A DNA stretch of 64,000 nt from Beijerinckiaceae bacterium RH AL1 (GCA_901457705.2 LR590083.2:2170597-2234596), one strand, 5' to 3'. Positions 7,898 through 20,383 are shown, numbered from the stretch's first letter. A program made the numbers and translations. Notes: generated by a model from the letters alone, not told the origin.

Positions 7898-8452
7898 TCA
7901 GGGGAAGAGAGCGTCGATCTCGACGCTCATTCCCGGCGGCTCCAGTCGCAACTGGCCGGCCGAGCAGATCGTCGTCTCGATCCGCTCGTCCCCAGCACGC
8001 CGATGGTGGACGACGTTTTGCTGATCCGGCATCACGATCAAGTAGTGCGCGATCGCCGGATTGCGGAAATAGCGCGTGAGCTTGAGCAGCGCGTCGACCC
8101 GCTGCGTCGAAGGCGACGCCACCTCGACGACGATCAGCGGATCGACGATCAGCAGCGTATCTCCCGGCAGCGGCTCGCCGCATCTCACGAAGGCGTCCGG
8201 CTCGAAGACGGTCCCCTCTTCGACACGCACCGCCATTCCATCGACGAAGGCCTCGCAGGGCAGCTTCGCGTCCGTGATCGCCCGCGCCAGCGCATTGGCC
8301 ACAGCGAGCTTCGTCTTGGTGTGGATCAATCGTTCCGCGGCCATCGCGACGATGACGCCGTCGAGCAGCTCGTGACGGTGGTTCTGCCGCTCGCTCCACT
8401 CCGCGAAGGCGCGGGCGCTCATGAACTCTTCGGAGCTGGGCTTCACGCTCAT
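7898..8452 (-). CDS. Uma2 family protein (DUF820, PD-(D/E)XK-like fold)
   Basis: The protein belongs to the Uma2/DUF820 family, restriction endonuclease-like proteins of unknown role. Visible core elements are HELLDGVIVAMAAE with the conserved Glu, EPDAFVRCG (the D of the PD motif), and IVVEVASPSTQRVDALLKLTRYF (E-x-S-PST...K-Y). Length of about 184 residues is normal. I chose the MSVKPSS start at 8452, preceded by GAAGG; an ATG 30 bases upstream is possible. Uma2 proteins are abundant in cyanobacteria and scattered elsewhere. It is a single gene here, convergent with ilvC, with no partner that suggests a toxin or defence role. Confidence 0.8.
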   Translation of the reverse strand: MSVKPSSEEFMSARAFAEWSERQNHRHELLDGVIVAMAAERLIHTKTKLAVANALARAITDAKLPCEAFVDGMAVRVEEGTVFEPDAFVRCGEPLPGDTLLIVDPLIVVEVASPSTQRVDALLKLTRYFRNPAIAHYLIVMPDQQNVVHHRRAGDERIETTICSAGQLRLEPPGMSVEIDALFP

Positions 8453-8511
8453 CGTCGACCGCCTTCGGTGGGACGATGTCATGGTCGCAGGGCGTTGGCA
8501 AAGCGGACCGC

Positions 8512-9699
8512 TCAGGCCGCGTCAGCGCCCCGCCGCGCCAGGATCGGCCGCAGACGCCCGGCAAGCCGCTTCGCCGCCTCGCGGCCCCAGCCGAGCCATA
8601 GCTGGCGATAGGCATAGCCGCCGAGCGTGCGCGCGACGACATAGTCGGCGACGCCGACCGTCGTCTGCGTCCATTCCATCTTGTAGTCGTCGGCCGGCGC
8701 CAGCAGGTCGATCTCGGCCCAGCCCTGCTCGAGGGCGCTGACGATCGTCGCCTCGGCGAGCACGCCGCCGACGCCGAAGTCCGCAAGCGCGGGGTTCGGC
8801 GCCAGGATGTGGCCGCAAAGCTTTCCCTTCGCGCCCACCGAGATCTCGATGCCGGCGATCTCGTCGCCGCTGCGCAGGACCGACAGGCGCATCTCGGGCG
8901 CGTCGGCTCCCGCTCGACAGGCGTCGACGAAGGTCTGCTCGAAGCGGTGATCGCGCAGAGCCGGCGCGGTGACGCCGGCGCGCCGAGCCCACTCACGCTT
9001 GAAGGCGAACGCCATCTCGACCAGCGACGCAGTCTCCGGACTCGCGCCGTGGCGCACGAAGGAGATCGCGCCGCGCTCCTCGAGCCGGCGGCGCCGCCGC
9101 CGACGGTTGGAGCGCACCTTGCCGGGAAACCGCGCCTCGAACGCCGCCGCATCCGGCGTCCCGGCGAACGCGACGATCGGTGCCTCCTGCCGGTTCGACG
9201 GACGCACGGCGCGACGACGCAGCGGCGCGGCAAGCGCCGCGTCGTCGCGGACGCGGCGCAAGGCGACGACGTCGACCGGCAGCATCAGCGCATAGCGGAT
9301 CGCCGCGTCGACGTCCGCCGGATCGACGTCGAGTGCGACCTCCGCGTCGGCGTATTGGGCGAAGGGGAGCCCCATGCCCTCCAGCACGCGCAGTCCGCAG
9401 ATGCGGCGGATCACAAGCGGCCACGCGACGACGAGGCGGCCGTCTATGCGCCCGGTAACGATCGCCAGGCGGTTCTGCCGGCCCGTGTAAAGGCGCGCCC
9501 AGATCACCAGCCATTCGAACCGCTGGAAGGCTTGGTGCGGCAGTCCGGCGGTCTCGAACAGGGCGATCCATTCGTCCCGCAAGGCTTCGAAGGCCGCGAG
9601 GTCGCGGATCGTCGTGAGATCGACGCGCGCGCGCCGGGTCGCAGCAGGCACTGTACGCGCGGCTTTCAGGGCACTCAGGCCCGGCGAGACGAGGTCCAT
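8512..9699 (-). CDS. FemAB/BioF2-like GNAT acetyltransferase (CelD/BcsL type)
   Basis: This 395-residue protein belongs to the CelD/BcsL acetyltransferases. The N-terminal region reads WIALFETAGLPHQAFQRFEWLVIWARLYTG, the typical opening. A second GNAT-like half has RLSVLRSGDEIAGIEISVGAKGKLCGHILAPNPALADFGVG, and the C-terminal part ends with EIDLLAPADDYKMEWTQT. Relatives act in exopolysaccharide or cellulose-related clusters or attach acyl or aminoacyl groups. The true substrate is unknown and no polysaccharide genes are nearby. It follows the DUF6875-like gene by 5 bases, so the two are almost certainly one transcript. Confidence 0.8.
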   Translation of the reverse strand: MDLVSPGLSALKAARTVPAATRRARVDLTTIRDLAAFEALRDEWIALFETAGLPHQAFQRFEWLVIWARLYTGRQNRLAIVTGRIDGRLVVAWPLVIRRICGLRVLEGMGLPFAQYADAEVALDVDPADVDAAIRYALMLPVDVVALRRVRDDAALAAPLRRRAVRPSNRQEAPIVAFAGTPDAAAFEARFPGKVRSNRRRRRRRLEERGAISFVRHGASPETASLVEMAFAFKREWARRAGVTAPALRDHRFEQTFVDACRAGADAPEMRLSVLRSGDEIAGIEISVGAKGKLCGHILAPNPALADFGVGGVLAEATIVSALEQGWAEIDLLAPADDYKMEWTQTTVGVADYVVARTLGGYAYRQLWLGWGREAAKRLAGRLRPILARRGADAA

Positions 9700-9704
9700 C
9701 GGGC

Positions 9705-10358
9705 CTAGGCCGCCGCGGGTCGCCGCAACGCGGCGTCGATGAGACGGCGGGTACCGGCGATCGGGAACTTCGCCAGGTAGATCGGTGCCAGCAGCGGGTT
9801 GCGCAGCACGAACGGCGCGTCCTGCTCGACCAGCATGCGGATCGCTAGCGCCGGGACGGGGGCGCGCAGCGGGCGGAAGGCCGGATTGATGAGGCCGGCA
9901 GCCTCTGACGCCGGCTCGAACAGGCCGATCATCCGCGCCCGCACGATCGAGTGGTGGCGCATGGCGTTTTGGACCCCGTGCAGCGCCGCGATCCCCGCAG
10001 CGTCGTCACAGCGCGGGAAGGCGACGATCACCGTCCGGAAGATTCGCGCGGCCGCCGAGCACGGCATCGCGTCGAAGACGCGCATCGCCTCGCGCATCGT
10101 CGCGAGGATCGCCGGTCCGTCGACGGCAGTCAGCTGGCTGGCGCCGATACGGATGAGCGACAGGCGCGCCGCCTGCGCGGTGAAGGGGCAGACGTGCCCG
10201 GTGCGACCGAGATCGGGATGCGGGCGCATGAGGAAGCCGCGCACCCAGCTGGCGATGGCGCGCGACGCCGAATCGGCCGACGGCGCCTCGGCGGCGGAGA
10301 GCGTCGACAGCTGCAGGGCGTCCCGCGCAGCGCCGCGGGCGACGACACCCTGCGGCAT
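9705..10358 (-). CDS. DUF6875-like protein of unknown function
   Basis: The conserved block is PHPDLGRTGHVCPFT near residue 45-60, which I associate with DUF6875; the assignment is from memory. Later blocks include FDAMPC, HGVQNAMR and VRARMIGLFEPASEAAGLINPAF. There is no signal peptide and no clear membrane helix. The ATG at 10358 was preferred; an in-frame TTG at 10397 would add 13 residues, but neither has a good ribosome site. It is upstream of and nearly touching the FemAB-like acetyltransferase gene, which suggests joint function. No catalytic motif is recognisable beyond the single conserved Cys. Confidence 0.6.
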   Translation of the reverse strand: MPQGVVARGAARDALQLSTLSAAEAPSADSASRAIASWVRGFLMRPHPDLGRTGHVCPFTAQAARLSLIRIGASQLTAVDGPAILATMREAMRVFDAMPCSAAARIFRTVIVAFPRCDDAAGIAALHGVQNAMRHHSIVRARMIGLFEPASEAAGLINPAFRPLRAPVPALAIRMLVEQDAPFVLRNPLLAPIYLAKFPIAGTRRLIDAALRRPAAA

Positions 10359-10547
10359 GACGATCGTGTCCGCTTCCACCGGCTGCCCCGTTCCCAAGCG
10401 TCAGCAGGCTAGCAACGAAAGGTAAATGGAGGCTGGCGCCGATCGCAGAAAGCGCGCGGCTTCCATGCCCGGCTGCACGCACGGGACGTGGACGCCGAGC
10501 CCCCAGCGTTCTAAGTCACGGCTTCCTTCAAGCCTGCGAAGGCATCC

Positions 10548-12836
10548 ATGGCCGATCCGATCACCGCCGAGCTCGCCACCGCCGCGCTCGCCTTCCACCG
10601 CCAGCCGCGTCCCGGCAAGCTCGAGATCCAGGCGACGAAGCCCCTCGCCACGCAGCGCGATCTCGCCCTCGCCTACTCGCCCGGCGTCGCAGCCGCCTGC
10701 CTCGCCATCGCCGGCGACCCTGCCGAGGCGGACGAGATGACGATCCGCCAGAACCTTGTCGCGGTGCTCTCGAACGGCACCGCCGTGCTCGGCCTCGGCG
10801 ACATCGGCCCGCTGGCCTCGAAGCCGGTGATGGAGGGCAAGGCCGTCCTCTTCAAGAAGTTCGCCGGCATCGACGTCTTCGACATCGAGGTCGACGCCAA
10901 GGACCCGCTGAAGCTCATCGAGGTCGTCGCGGCGCTTGAGCCCACCTTCGGCGGCATTAATCTCGAGGACATCAAGGCGCCCGAGTGCTTCGAGGTCGAG
11001 CGCACGCTGCGCGAGCGGATGAAGATCCCGGTCTTCCACGACGACCAGCACGGGACGGCCATCATCGTCGCCGCGGCGGTGACGAACGCCCTGACGCTCG
11101 GTGGCAAGCAGCTCGCGCAGGCGAAGATCGTCGCCTCAGGCGCCGGCGCCGCTGCACTCGCCTGCCTCGACCTCCTGGTGACGCTCGGCGCACGGCACGA
11201 GAACATCACGGTCACCGACATCGAGGGCGTCGTCTACGCCGGCCGCACCACGCTCATGGACCCGCGCAAGGCGATCTACGCCCGCGACACGCACGCCCGC
11301 ACGCTTGGCGAGGTGATCGAAGGTGCCGACGTCTTCCTCGGCCTGTCGGCCGGCGGCGTCCTGAAGCGCGAGATGCTGGCCAAGATGGCCGACAAGCCGC
11401 TGATCATGGCGCTCGCCAACCCCTATCCGGAGATCGAGCCGGCGGAGGCGATCGAGGCGCGCCCCGACGCGATGATCTGCACGGGGCGCTCGGATTACCC
11501 GAACCAGGTCAACAACGTCATCTGCTTCCCCTACATCTTCCGCGGCGCTCTCGACGTCTCGGCCTCGGCGATCAACGAGGAGATGAAGCTCGCGGCCGTT
11601 CACGCCATCGCCAGCCTCGCGCAGGAGCCGCCGTCCGATGTCGTCGCCAAGGCCTACGGCGGCCAGTCGCGGCTCTACGGCAAGGACAGCCTGATCCCCT
11701 CGCCCTTCGACCCGCGGCTCATCCTGCGCATCGCGCCGGCGGTGGCGAAGGCCGCGATGGACTCCGGCGTCGCGCGCAAGCCGATCACCGATTTCGCGGC
11801 CTACCGCGACCGTCTCTCGCGCTTCGTCTTCCGCTCGGGCTTCATCATGAAGCCCCTGATGGAGGCGGCGCGGAAGGACCCGAAGCGCGTCATCTACGCC
11901 GACGGCGAGGACGAGCGCGTGCTGTCGGCGATCCAGACGATGCGCGACGAGAAGATCGCTTTTCCGATCGTCATCGGCCGCCCCGACGTCATCCGCACGC
12001 GCCTGCAGCGCTACGGGCTCACCATCAAGGCCGGCGAGGATTTCGAGATCGTCGATCCTGAGGACGATCCGCGGTACCGCGACTACGTCACGACCTACGT
12101 GCAGGCGGCAGGCCGCAGCGGCATCACGCCCGATTCGGCGCGCCTGCTGGTGCGCACCAACCCGACCATCATCGGCGCCATCGCGCTCCGCCGCGGCGAT
12201 GCCGATGCGCTGATCTGCGGCATCATCGGCGGCTTCCACAAGCGGCTGCGCTCGATCCGCGAGATTATCGGGCTGATGCCGAACGCGTCCGACTTCTCGG
12301 CGATGAGCATGCTCATCACCAACAAGGGGCCGCTGTTCATCACCGACACGCAGGTGCGCCACGATCCCTCGGCCAAGGATATCGCCGAGATGGCGCAGAT
12401 GTCGGCGCGCCACGTGCGCCGCTTCGGAATCGAGCCGAAGATCGCGCTCGTCTCTCACTCCGATTTTGGCACCGACGATTCGCCGGCCGCCCGCAAGATG
12501 CGCGATGCGCTCGAGCTGATCCGCATCGCGGCGCCCGAGCTCGAGGTCGACGGCGAGATGCAGGCCGACACCGCCCTCTCCCAGGTCGTGCGCGACCGCA
12601 TCCTGCCCGGCTCGACGCTGAAGGGCGAGGCGAACATACTTGTCATGCCGAACATCGATGCCGCCAACATCGCCTACCAGCTGACCAAGGTGATGGCCGA
12701 CGCACTCCCCGTCGGGCCGATCCTCATCGGCGCCGCCCAGCCCGCGCATATCCTCACGCCGGCCGTGACCGCTCGCGGCGTCCTCAACATGACAGCGCTG
12801 GCCGTCCGCGAGGCGCAGTCGCGCGCGGCCTCGTAA
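10548..12836 (+). CDS. maeB: NADP-dependent malic enzyme with phosphotransacetylase-like domain
   Basis: The enzyme oxidatively decarboxylates malate to pyruvate and CO2, making NADPH and feeding gluconeogenesis. The N-terminal malic enzyme half includes [33 protein letters not shown], the metal-binding [17 protein letters not shown] and [12 protein letters not shown], and an NAD(P)-binding [15 protein letters not shown]. From about residue 430 a phosphate acetyltransferase-like domain follows ([15 protein letters not shown] to the C-terminus), which in this family is regulatory and not catalytic. At 762 residues it has the full multidomain MaeB length. With ppdK nearby it fits a pyruvate-PEP-malate node. 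Confidence 0.95.
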   Translation: MADPITAELATAALAFHRQPRPGKLEIQATKPLATQRDLALAYSPGVAAACLAIAGDPAEADEMTIRQNLVAVLSNGTAVLGLGDIGPLASKPVMEGKAVLFKKFAGIDVFDIEVDAKDPLKLIEVVAALEPTFGGINLEDIKAPECFEVERTLRERMKIPVFHDDQHGTAIIVAAAVTNALTLGGKQLAQAKIVASGAGAAALACLDLLVTLGARHENITVTDIEGVVYAGRTTLMDPRKAIYARDTHARTLGEVIEGADVFLGLSAGGVLKREMLAKMADKPLIMALANPYPEIEPAEAIEARPDAMICTGRSDYPNQVNNVICFPYIFRGALDVSASAINEEMKLAAVHAIASLAQEPPSDVVAKAYGGQSRLYGKDSLIPSPFDPRLILRIAPAVAKAAMDSGVARKPITDFAAYRDRLSRFVFRSGFIMKPLMEAARKDPKRVIYADGEDERVLSAIQTMRDEKIAFPIVIGRPDVIRTRLQRYGLTIKAGEDFEIVDPEDDPRYRDYVTTYVQAAGRSGITPDSARLLVRTNPTIIGAIALRRGDADALICGIIGGFHKRLRSIREIIGLMPNASDFSAMSMLITNKGPLFITDTQVRHDPSAKDIAEMAQMSARHVRRFGIEPKIALVSHSDFGTDDSPAARKMRDALELIRIAAPELEVDGEMQADTALSQVVRDRILPGSTLKGEANILVMPNIDAANIAYQLTKVMADALPVGPILIGAAQPAHILTPAVTARGVLNMTALAVREAQSRAAS

Positions 12837-12849
12837 ATCTCGCGGCCGT

Positions 12850-13614
12850 CTACCAGGACAATGCCCCCTCGCCGCGGTGGAGCCGCTCGGCCTCCGGCGT
12901 GAAGCGGCCGTCGGCCTGGTGCAGCACGAGCGCGGGGGCGATGCGCAGCGGCGCGCGGCTGCCCCTGGCGAGACGCAGCAGAACCCGGCTCGCATCGCCC
13001 CCGGCGCGAGGGTAGACGGGCAGCAGGGTCACGCCGGCGGTCGGGGTGCCAAGAGCCTCGAGGAGCGTCAGCGTCGCGTCCGCCCTGTGGATGAGGACGA
13101 GCGTGCCCCTTGGCGCGAGCAAGTCGAGGCAGGCCGCGACCCAGCCGGCGAGGCCGCCCTCTCCGATCACATGCGCCGCGCGCCGCCGCGCGTCCGGCGA
13201 CTGGCGGAACGATGCGGGATCGAGGAACGGCGGATTGGTGACGACCAGATCCGCGCGCTCCGTGTCGATGGCAGCGCGCCGCGCGGCTGGCGAGAGAATG
13301 TCGAGCTCGAGCACGCGGGCGCGGGACGGCAGGTTCGCGGCCGCATTCTCGGCGGCGAGCGCGGCGCTCGTCGGGTCGTTCTCGATCAAGCGCACCCGGG
13401 CGTCGGCGCAGCGAAGGGCCAGCGCGAGGCCTGCCGTGCCGACGCCGGCGCCGACATCGTCGACGAGGCCGGCGAAGCTTGGCGGCACGCAGGCCGACAG
13501 CAGCATGGCATCCGTGCCGGCGCGATGCCCGTGCGCCGGCTGCCGCAGCATCAGGCGGCCGCCGCAGAACGCATTGAGGGTGGTTTGGCCACCGCTCGCG
13601 GCGGTGTCAGCCAC
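12850..13614 (-). CDS. class I SAM-dependent methyltransferase, tRNA1(Val) adenine-N6 type (TrmN6/YfiC-like)
   Basis: This 254-residue methyltransferase has the SAM motif VDDVGAGVGTAGLALA (about 51-66) and the amino-methylating NPPF motif at 127-130, typical of N6-adenine methylation. The opening TTLNAFCGGRLMLRQPAHGHRAGTDAMLLSA matches YfiC/TrmN6 proteins, which methylate A37 of tRNA1(Val). Its start overlaps the end of the upstream DUF2007 gene by 8 bases, so the two are coupled. The trio with the divergent polyprenyl synthase is a conserved alphaproteobacterial arrangement. The exact tRNA target is inferred. Confidence 0.82.
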   Translation of the reverse strand: MADTAASGGQTTLNAFCGGRLMLRQPAHGHRAGTDAMLLSACVPPSFAGLVDDVGAGVGTAGLALALRCADARVRLIENDPTSAALAAENAAANLPSRARVLELDILSPAARRAAIDTERADLVVTNPPFLDPASFRQSPDARRRAAHVIGEGGLAGWVAACLDLLAPRGTLVLIHRADATLTLLEALGTPTAGVTLLPVYPRAGGDASRVLLRLARGSRAPLRIAPALVLHQADGRFTPEAERLHRGEGALSW

Positions 13615-13831
13615 GCTTCAGCTCGCCGAGCAGGCCCGCCCCATGCAGCGCCATGCGGGCGCGCGGCAGGTCGTCGGCATCGATGAGCATGCGCCGCGGC
13701 AGGAAGCCGGAGGAGCCCTCGAGGACGCTCATGTGCTGGTCGGCCACGAGAATGCCGATCTCGTGCTCCGCCATCAGCGCCTCGATGCGCGAGATCAGGA
13801 CGATGTCGTTGGTACGCAGAAGCTCGATCAT
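13607..13831 (-). CDS. DUF2007 domain protein
   Basis: This small protein of 74 residues begins MIELLRTNDIVLISRIEALMAEHEIGI and continues with VADQHMSVLEGSSGFLPRRMLIDADDLPRAR. It matches the DUF2007 family (putative signal-transducing / PII-like small domain) in length and in the DQ-x-MS...R...V/I segment. The start at ATG 13831 was chosen by family length; longer frames upstream lack support. It is the first gene of a two-gene unit with the tRNA methyltransferase and is divergent from the polyprenyl synthase. Function is unknown. Confidence 0.8.
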   Translation of the reverse strand: MIELLRTNDIVLISRIEALMAEHEIGILVADQHMSVLEGSSGFLPRRMLIDADDLPRARMALHGAGLLGELKRG

Positions 13832-13950
13832 GCCTGGATGCCTGGCGGCCGGACCGCGGCATCTTGCACGCGCCCCAAGCCCTCGCAAGGCGCGCGGTTG
13901 CCGTTCATGACGCCGCGTTCTAAGTAGCCTCCGACACGCGGAGTAAGCCT

Positions 13951-14964
13951 TTGGGCCTGGTGGTTCCCCTCGAAGAGAAGACGGCCGACTCCGGAATACG
14001 CGCGCTGACCGACCTTGTCGCGGACGGCATGTCGCGGGTCGACGAGACGATTCTCTCGCGTGCGGCCTCCCACGTCTCGATGATCCCCGACGTCGCCCGC
14101 CACCTCATCGCGTCGGGCGGCAAGCGCCTGCGGCCGATGCTGACGCTCGCGACGGCCTCCATGTGCGGCTACGAGGGGGCTGGACACGTCAAGCTCGCCG
14201 CGGCTGTCGAGTTCATGCACACCGCGACCCTGCTCCACGACGACGTCGTCGACGAGAGCGACATGCGGCGCGGCAAGCTCGCAGCGCGCATGCTGTGGGG
14301 CAACGAGGCGAGCGTGCTGGTCGGGGACTTTCTCCTCGGCCAGGCCTTCAAGATGATGGTCGAGGTCGGCTCCCTGGCCTGCCTCGACGTCTTGTCGTCG
14401 GCCGCCGTGGTGATCGCCGAGGGCGAGGTGATGCAGCTCTCCGCCGCCAAGGACACGCAGACGAGCGAGGCGGACTATCTCGCCGTGATCAGCGCCAAGA
14501 CGGCGGCGCTGTTCGGTGCGGCCTGCGAGGTCGGCGCCATCCTCGGCGACCGCGCCGAGGCGGAGGCCGAAGCCTGCCGCAACTACGGCCTCAACCTCGG
14601 GATCGCCTTTCAGCTCATCGACGATGCCCTCGATTACGGCGGGACCGCTGCCACCCTCGGCAAGAACGTCGGCGACGATTTTCGCGAGGGCAAGATCACG
14701 CTCCCGGTCGTTCTCGCCTTCCGCCGCGGATCGGAGCCCGAGAAGGCGTTCTGGCGCCGTGCCCTTGAGGAGGGAGCGCGCGACGACGACGACCTCGCGA
14801 CGGCGATTGCCGCCCTGCGCCGCCACGGCGCCCTGCAGGAGACGGTGGCGCGGGCGCGCGACTACGGCGCAAAGGCCTGCCAGGCGCTGGACGTCTTCCC
14901 CGATTCGCGGTGGAAGCGTGCCCTGATCGACGTCGTCGAGTTCTGCATCGACCGCACGCACTGA
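13951..14964 (+). CDS. polyprenyl diphosphate synthase (octaprenyl/decaprenyl type)
   Basis: This 337-residue trans-prenyltransferase extends FPP/GPP with IPP to build the ubiquinone side chain. GGKRLRPML (about 57-65) binds IPP. The first Asp-rich motif is HDDVVDESDMRRG (Asp97, 98, 101) and the second is LIDDALDYGG (Asp224, 225, 228). Residues before the first motif are large, consistent with a long-chain product (C40-C50). The start is TTG at 13951, with GGAG eight bases upstream, an uncommon start codon in this window. The dxs product earlier in the isoprenoid pathway is encoded 7 kb away. Confidence 0.93.
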   Translation: MGLVVPLEEKTADSGIRALTDLVADGMSRVDETILSRAASHVSMIPDVARHLIASGGKRLRPMLTLATASMCGYEGAGHVKLAAAVEFMHTATLLHDDVVDESDMRRGKLAARMLWGNEASVLVGDFLLGQAFKMMVEVGSLACLDVLSSAAVVIAEGEVMQLSAAKDTQTSEADYLAVISAKTAALFGAACEVGAILGDRAEAEAEACRNYGLNLGIAFQLIDDALDYGGTAATLGKNVGDDFREGKITLPVVLAFRRGSEPEKAFWRRALEEGARDDDDLATAIAALRRHGALQETVARARDYGAKACQALDVFPDSRWKRALIDVVEFCIDRTH

Positions 14965-15101
14965 GCAGCCTCGCCTCTCGGCACCTGGCGTGACGCTGTT
15001 GCGCGTCCGCGCCTCGAAACTTACATCAGTGGAACAGGAATTGGCGTTGAAGCGGTGAGTTGCGCCCGTTGAGCTTACGCCGGCCGTCCGAGAGAAACCG
15101 T

Positions 15102-15413
15102 ATGGCTGCGTCGTCCTCCGTCCTCTCCCACAACGGCAGCGTCACCATCCGCAAGGTGAGGAGTGAGTCAGCTGCCGACGACGGCGCCGTCAAGCTCACG
15201 CTCTTTCGCGCCGGCAACGACGATGCCTGCGGCTGGTTCATAGGCCCTGTCTCGGTCAAGTCCGAGGGGATCTCGATGCCCTACCTGCCCGCATCGGAGG
15301 CGACCATGGCGTCCGTGGCCGTCGTGCGCGCCGTTCGCGCGGCCGAGGATGCCGGCGCGAGCCTCTGCCTCATCGACCCCGACGACCTGTGGGCCGCCGC
15401 CTGGCAGCGCTGA
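15102..15413 (+). CDS. conserved hypothetical protein
   Basis: I do not recognise this 103-residue protein. It is soluble and mixed alpha/beta in character, with a GWFIGPVSVKSEGISMPYLP segment and an acidic C-terminus ending DPDDLWAAAWQR. No signal peptide, membrane helix or metal motif is visible. The ATG at 15102, with GAGAGAA upstream, is preferred over an in-frame start at 15060. Its stop codon is immediately followed by the stop of the convergent SleB gene, with no base between them. Codon use resembles that of its neighbours, so it is probably real. Confidence 0.5.
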   Translation: MAASSSVLSHNGSVTIRKVRSESAADDGAVKLTLFRAGNDDACGWFIGPVSVKSEGISMPYLPASEATMASVAVVRAVRAAEDAGASLCLIDPDDLWAAAWQR

Positions 15414-16643
15414 TCAGGTCTGGCCGGCCCTCAGCTTGTAGAAGATGTGATGGCCGATGACGTCCATCTTGACGAGTCGTCGCGCCCAGCCCGGCCTGAC
15501 GTAGTTCGCGTGGTAGTGGGTCGCCCCACCGACATCCGAGAGGTAGGTGCGGCCCTCGACGACGGCGTCGGCGATGCTGACCGCCTTGCGCCATGACGTC
15601 TGCTCGGTGATGCGCAGCGACTTGCCCTCGCAGGCGAACGAGAACTGGCACGCCTTGTAGTGGGTGCGGTTCTGGTAGACGACGCCGCAGATCGAGGCCG
15701 GGTAGAGCCCGGAGGTTGCGCGGTTCAGCACCACCTGCGCGACGGCGGCCTGTCCTTCGTCGGGCTCGCTGCGGGCCTCGAAATAGACTGCCTCGGCCAG
15801 GCACTTGCGCTCGCGCGCGCCGTGCTCGCCGGTGAGCAGCGCCGCGTAGTTCGGATGGTCCGGCGCAGCGCGCGGCACGATCGAGGCGTCGGCCAGCGGC
15901 TTGACGTGGCCTAGCCCGAAGGTCGCGACGATCGGAGCGCCGTCGGCCGGCGCGGGCGTCGTCGAGGAGAGCGCTTCGGCGCGCGAAACGGGCGGGGTCG
16001 CGCCCTGCGCGAGGCGCTCCTTGAGCGCCGCCGGCTGCATGACGATGATGCGGCCGGCATGCGGCGTCTCGTCGATGTCGAGCGCCTGCTGCGGGTTCTC
16101 GCCCTCGCCCCAGGCCTCGAAGCTCTGCGAGCCGTCGAGCGGGTCGCCCTCGTCCTGCAGGGAGAAGCCGGCAGCGGGCATGGCGTCGTCGTGCGGGCCG
16201 ATGAGCAGCCGCTTCTGCAGGCGGGCGAGATCGCCGGGGTGGCGCAGCTCGCTGTCGAAGGTCGGGCGCAAGCCGATCGCCGGGTCGCCCTTGTGGGTGC
16301 GATCGACCACTGGAAAGGCGCCGGGATGCGGCTTCAGCACGGTGCGCGGCTCGATCTCGTCGGCCGCCGCCTTGAAGTCGTCGGGGCGGCCGGGATCGAA
16401 GCTGATCGGTGTCGCGCGCACCGTGTCATGCATGCCATAGTCGCCGAAATTGCCGGTGAGCGCGAGCGATTGCAGGGGCACGAGGTCGTCGGGCTGGACG
16501 GCGGCGTGCGCCGAAAGGGCCGCCAGCGACCCGCCGAGCGAGCCGTTCTGGCCGGCATCGGCGGTGATGGAGATCAACAGCCCCAGGCCGAGACACCAGG
16601 GGGCGATGGCCCCTATCGCCCAACGCATCCGCGAACGCCGCAT
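15414..16643 (-). CDS. cell wall hydrolase, SleB family
   Basis: The last 130 residues form the Hydrolase_2 (SleB) domain, a peptidoglycan lytic enzyme. CLAEAVYFEARSE carries the expected catalytic Glu, followed by VAQVVLNRATS, SICGVVYQN and ACQFSFACEGK, with GATHYHANYVRPGWARR at the end. The N-terminus has a signal or anchor helix (WAIGAIAPWCLGLGLLISITA), and a long low-complexity linker separates it from the domain, so the enzyme acts in the periplasm. In this group it remodels peptidoglycan and has nothing to do with spores. The ATG at 16643 follows GAGGGGTG; a GTG lies one codon upstream. Confidence 0.9.
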   Translation of the reverse strand: MRRSRMRWAIGAIAPWCLGLGLLISITADAGQNGSLGGSLAALSAHAAVQPDDLVPLQSLALTGNFGDYGMHDTVRATPISFDPGRPDDFKAAADEIEPRTVLKPHPGAFPVVDRTHKGDPAIGLRPTFDSELRHPGDLARLQKRLLIGPHDDAMPAAGFSLQDEGDPLDGSQSFEAWGEGENPQQALDIDETPHAGRIIVMQPAALKERLAQGATPPVSRAEALSSTTPAPADGAPIVATFGLGHVKPLADASIVPRAAPDHPNYAALLTGEHGARERKCLAEAVYFEARSEPDEGQAAVAQVVLNRATSGLYPASICGVVYQNRTHYKACQFSFACEGKSLRITEQTSWRKAVSIADAVVEGRTYLSDVGGATHYHANYVRPGWARRLVKMDVIGHHIFYKLRAGQT

Positions 16644-16814
16644 CACCCCTCGGGCCCCCGAGTCCCACCGGACACACAGAGGCGTTATCGCGGCGCAAGC
16701 TTAGGGGAGCCTTACCCAGCGTTTGGACGACTTGTACCGAAACGGGACGGACGCGTCGGATTTGCCGGATCGGCGTAAGCTTTGCTACGTGGTCACGGTC
16801 AAGGAGCCGATGCG

Positions 16815-17285
16815 ATGAGCGAGAGCCGACCGCCCTTCCCGCCCTACGACGCCGAGACGGCCGCCAAGAAGGCGCGTGGCGCGGAGGACGCCTGGAACTC
16901 GCGCGATCCGATCAAGGTGTCGCTGGCCTACACGGAGGATTCGCAGTGGCGCAACCGCTCCGAGTTCTTCACCGGGCGCGCCGCGATCGTCGAGTTCCTG
17001 ACCCGCAAGTGGGCGACGGAGCACGCCTACAAGCTCATCAAGGAAGTCTGGGCCTTCCACGGCAACCACATCGCCGCGCGCTTCTGCTACGAGTGGCACG
17101 ACGAAGCCGGCCAATGGTACCGCTCCTACGGCAACGAGCAGTGGGAGTTCGCCGACAACGGCCTGATGCAGCGCCGCCAGGCCTCGATCAACGACGTGAA
17201 GATCGCCGAGAGCGACCGTAAGTTCACCTGGGAGGGCGATCGCCGTCCCGACGACTTTCCGGGCCTGAGCGAGCTGGGGCTGTAG
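16815..17285 (+). CDS. DUF1348 (nuclear transport factor 2-like fold) protein
   Basis: This 156-residue protein has the SnoaL/NTF2-like fold of DUF1348: [26 protein letters not shown] followed by [20 protein letters not shown], then [23 protein letters not shown] and a C-terminal RRQASINDV. Such small cone-shaped proteins are often enzymes or binding proteins, but no function is known for this family. AAGGAG lies eight bases before the ATG at 16815. It is a single gene diverging from the SleB gene. Confidence 0.88.
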   Translation: MSESRPPFPPYDAETAAKKARGAEDAWNSRDPIKVSLAYTEDSQWRNRSEFFTGRAAIVEFLTRKWATEHAYKLIKEVWAFHGNHIAARFCYEWHDEAGQWYRSYGNEQWEFADNGLMQRRQASINDVKIAESDRKFTWEGDRRPDDFPGLSELGL

Positions 17286-17318
17286 CGAGATCTTCTCCCG
17301 CTCGCAGGCAAAGGCGCC

Positions 17319-17636
17319 CTACAGGTTGCCGCCGTGCAGCGGCCCGAAGATGCGGGCGAGGCCCAAGCCCATCGCGAGAAGGCCCGCTCCGGCTGCCCCG
17401 ACGTGCTCGATCGAGCGGAGATCGAACTCGCCGACTCGGCAGATGAGCAGGTAGGCGACGACGAGGTTGAACGAGCCCCACAGCATGTTCACCGTAGCGG
17501 ACGACAGCCCCTTGCCCGGCGGCTTGGCGAAGGGCGACTGGAACGGCTCGCCTCTTACGCCGGACACGAGATGCGGCACCGCGTTGATGAGCACCGCGCC
17601 GCCGCAGAAGTAGGAGAGGTCGTGGAGCCAGGCCAT
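17319..17636 (-). CDS. small inner-membrane protein, unknown
   Basis: This 105-residue protein has hydrophobic stretches at about 9-25 (YFCGGAVLINAVPHLV), 48-66 (VNMLWGSFNLVVAYLLICRV) and 80-97 (GAAGAGLLAMGLGLARIFG), giving probably three helices. A conserved-looking loop GEPFQSPFAKPPGKGLSS follows the first helix. I do not recognise a named family. The MAWLHDL start at 17636 lies 10 bases after the ppdK stop codon, so it may be cotranscribed with ppdK. Longer upstream frames would run into ppdK and look non-coding. Confidence 0.6.
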   Translation of the reverse strand: MAWLHDLSYFCGGAVLINAVPHLVSGVRGEPFQSPFAKPPGKGLSSATVNMLWGSFNLVVAYLLICRVGEFDLRSIEHVGAAGAGLLAMGLGLARIFGPLHGGNL

Positions 17637-17646
17637 CGCCGCCACG

Positions 17647-20349
<2,703 letters not shown>

Positions 20350-20383
20350 GACAATCCTGCCTCAAAATCCGAGCAGGCGCATA

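Noticed and set aside
7898-8452. Uma2 protein as part of a toxin-antitoxin or defence island
   Set aside because: No antitoxin, methylase or other defence gene is adjacent; neighbours are ilvC and an acetyltransferase.
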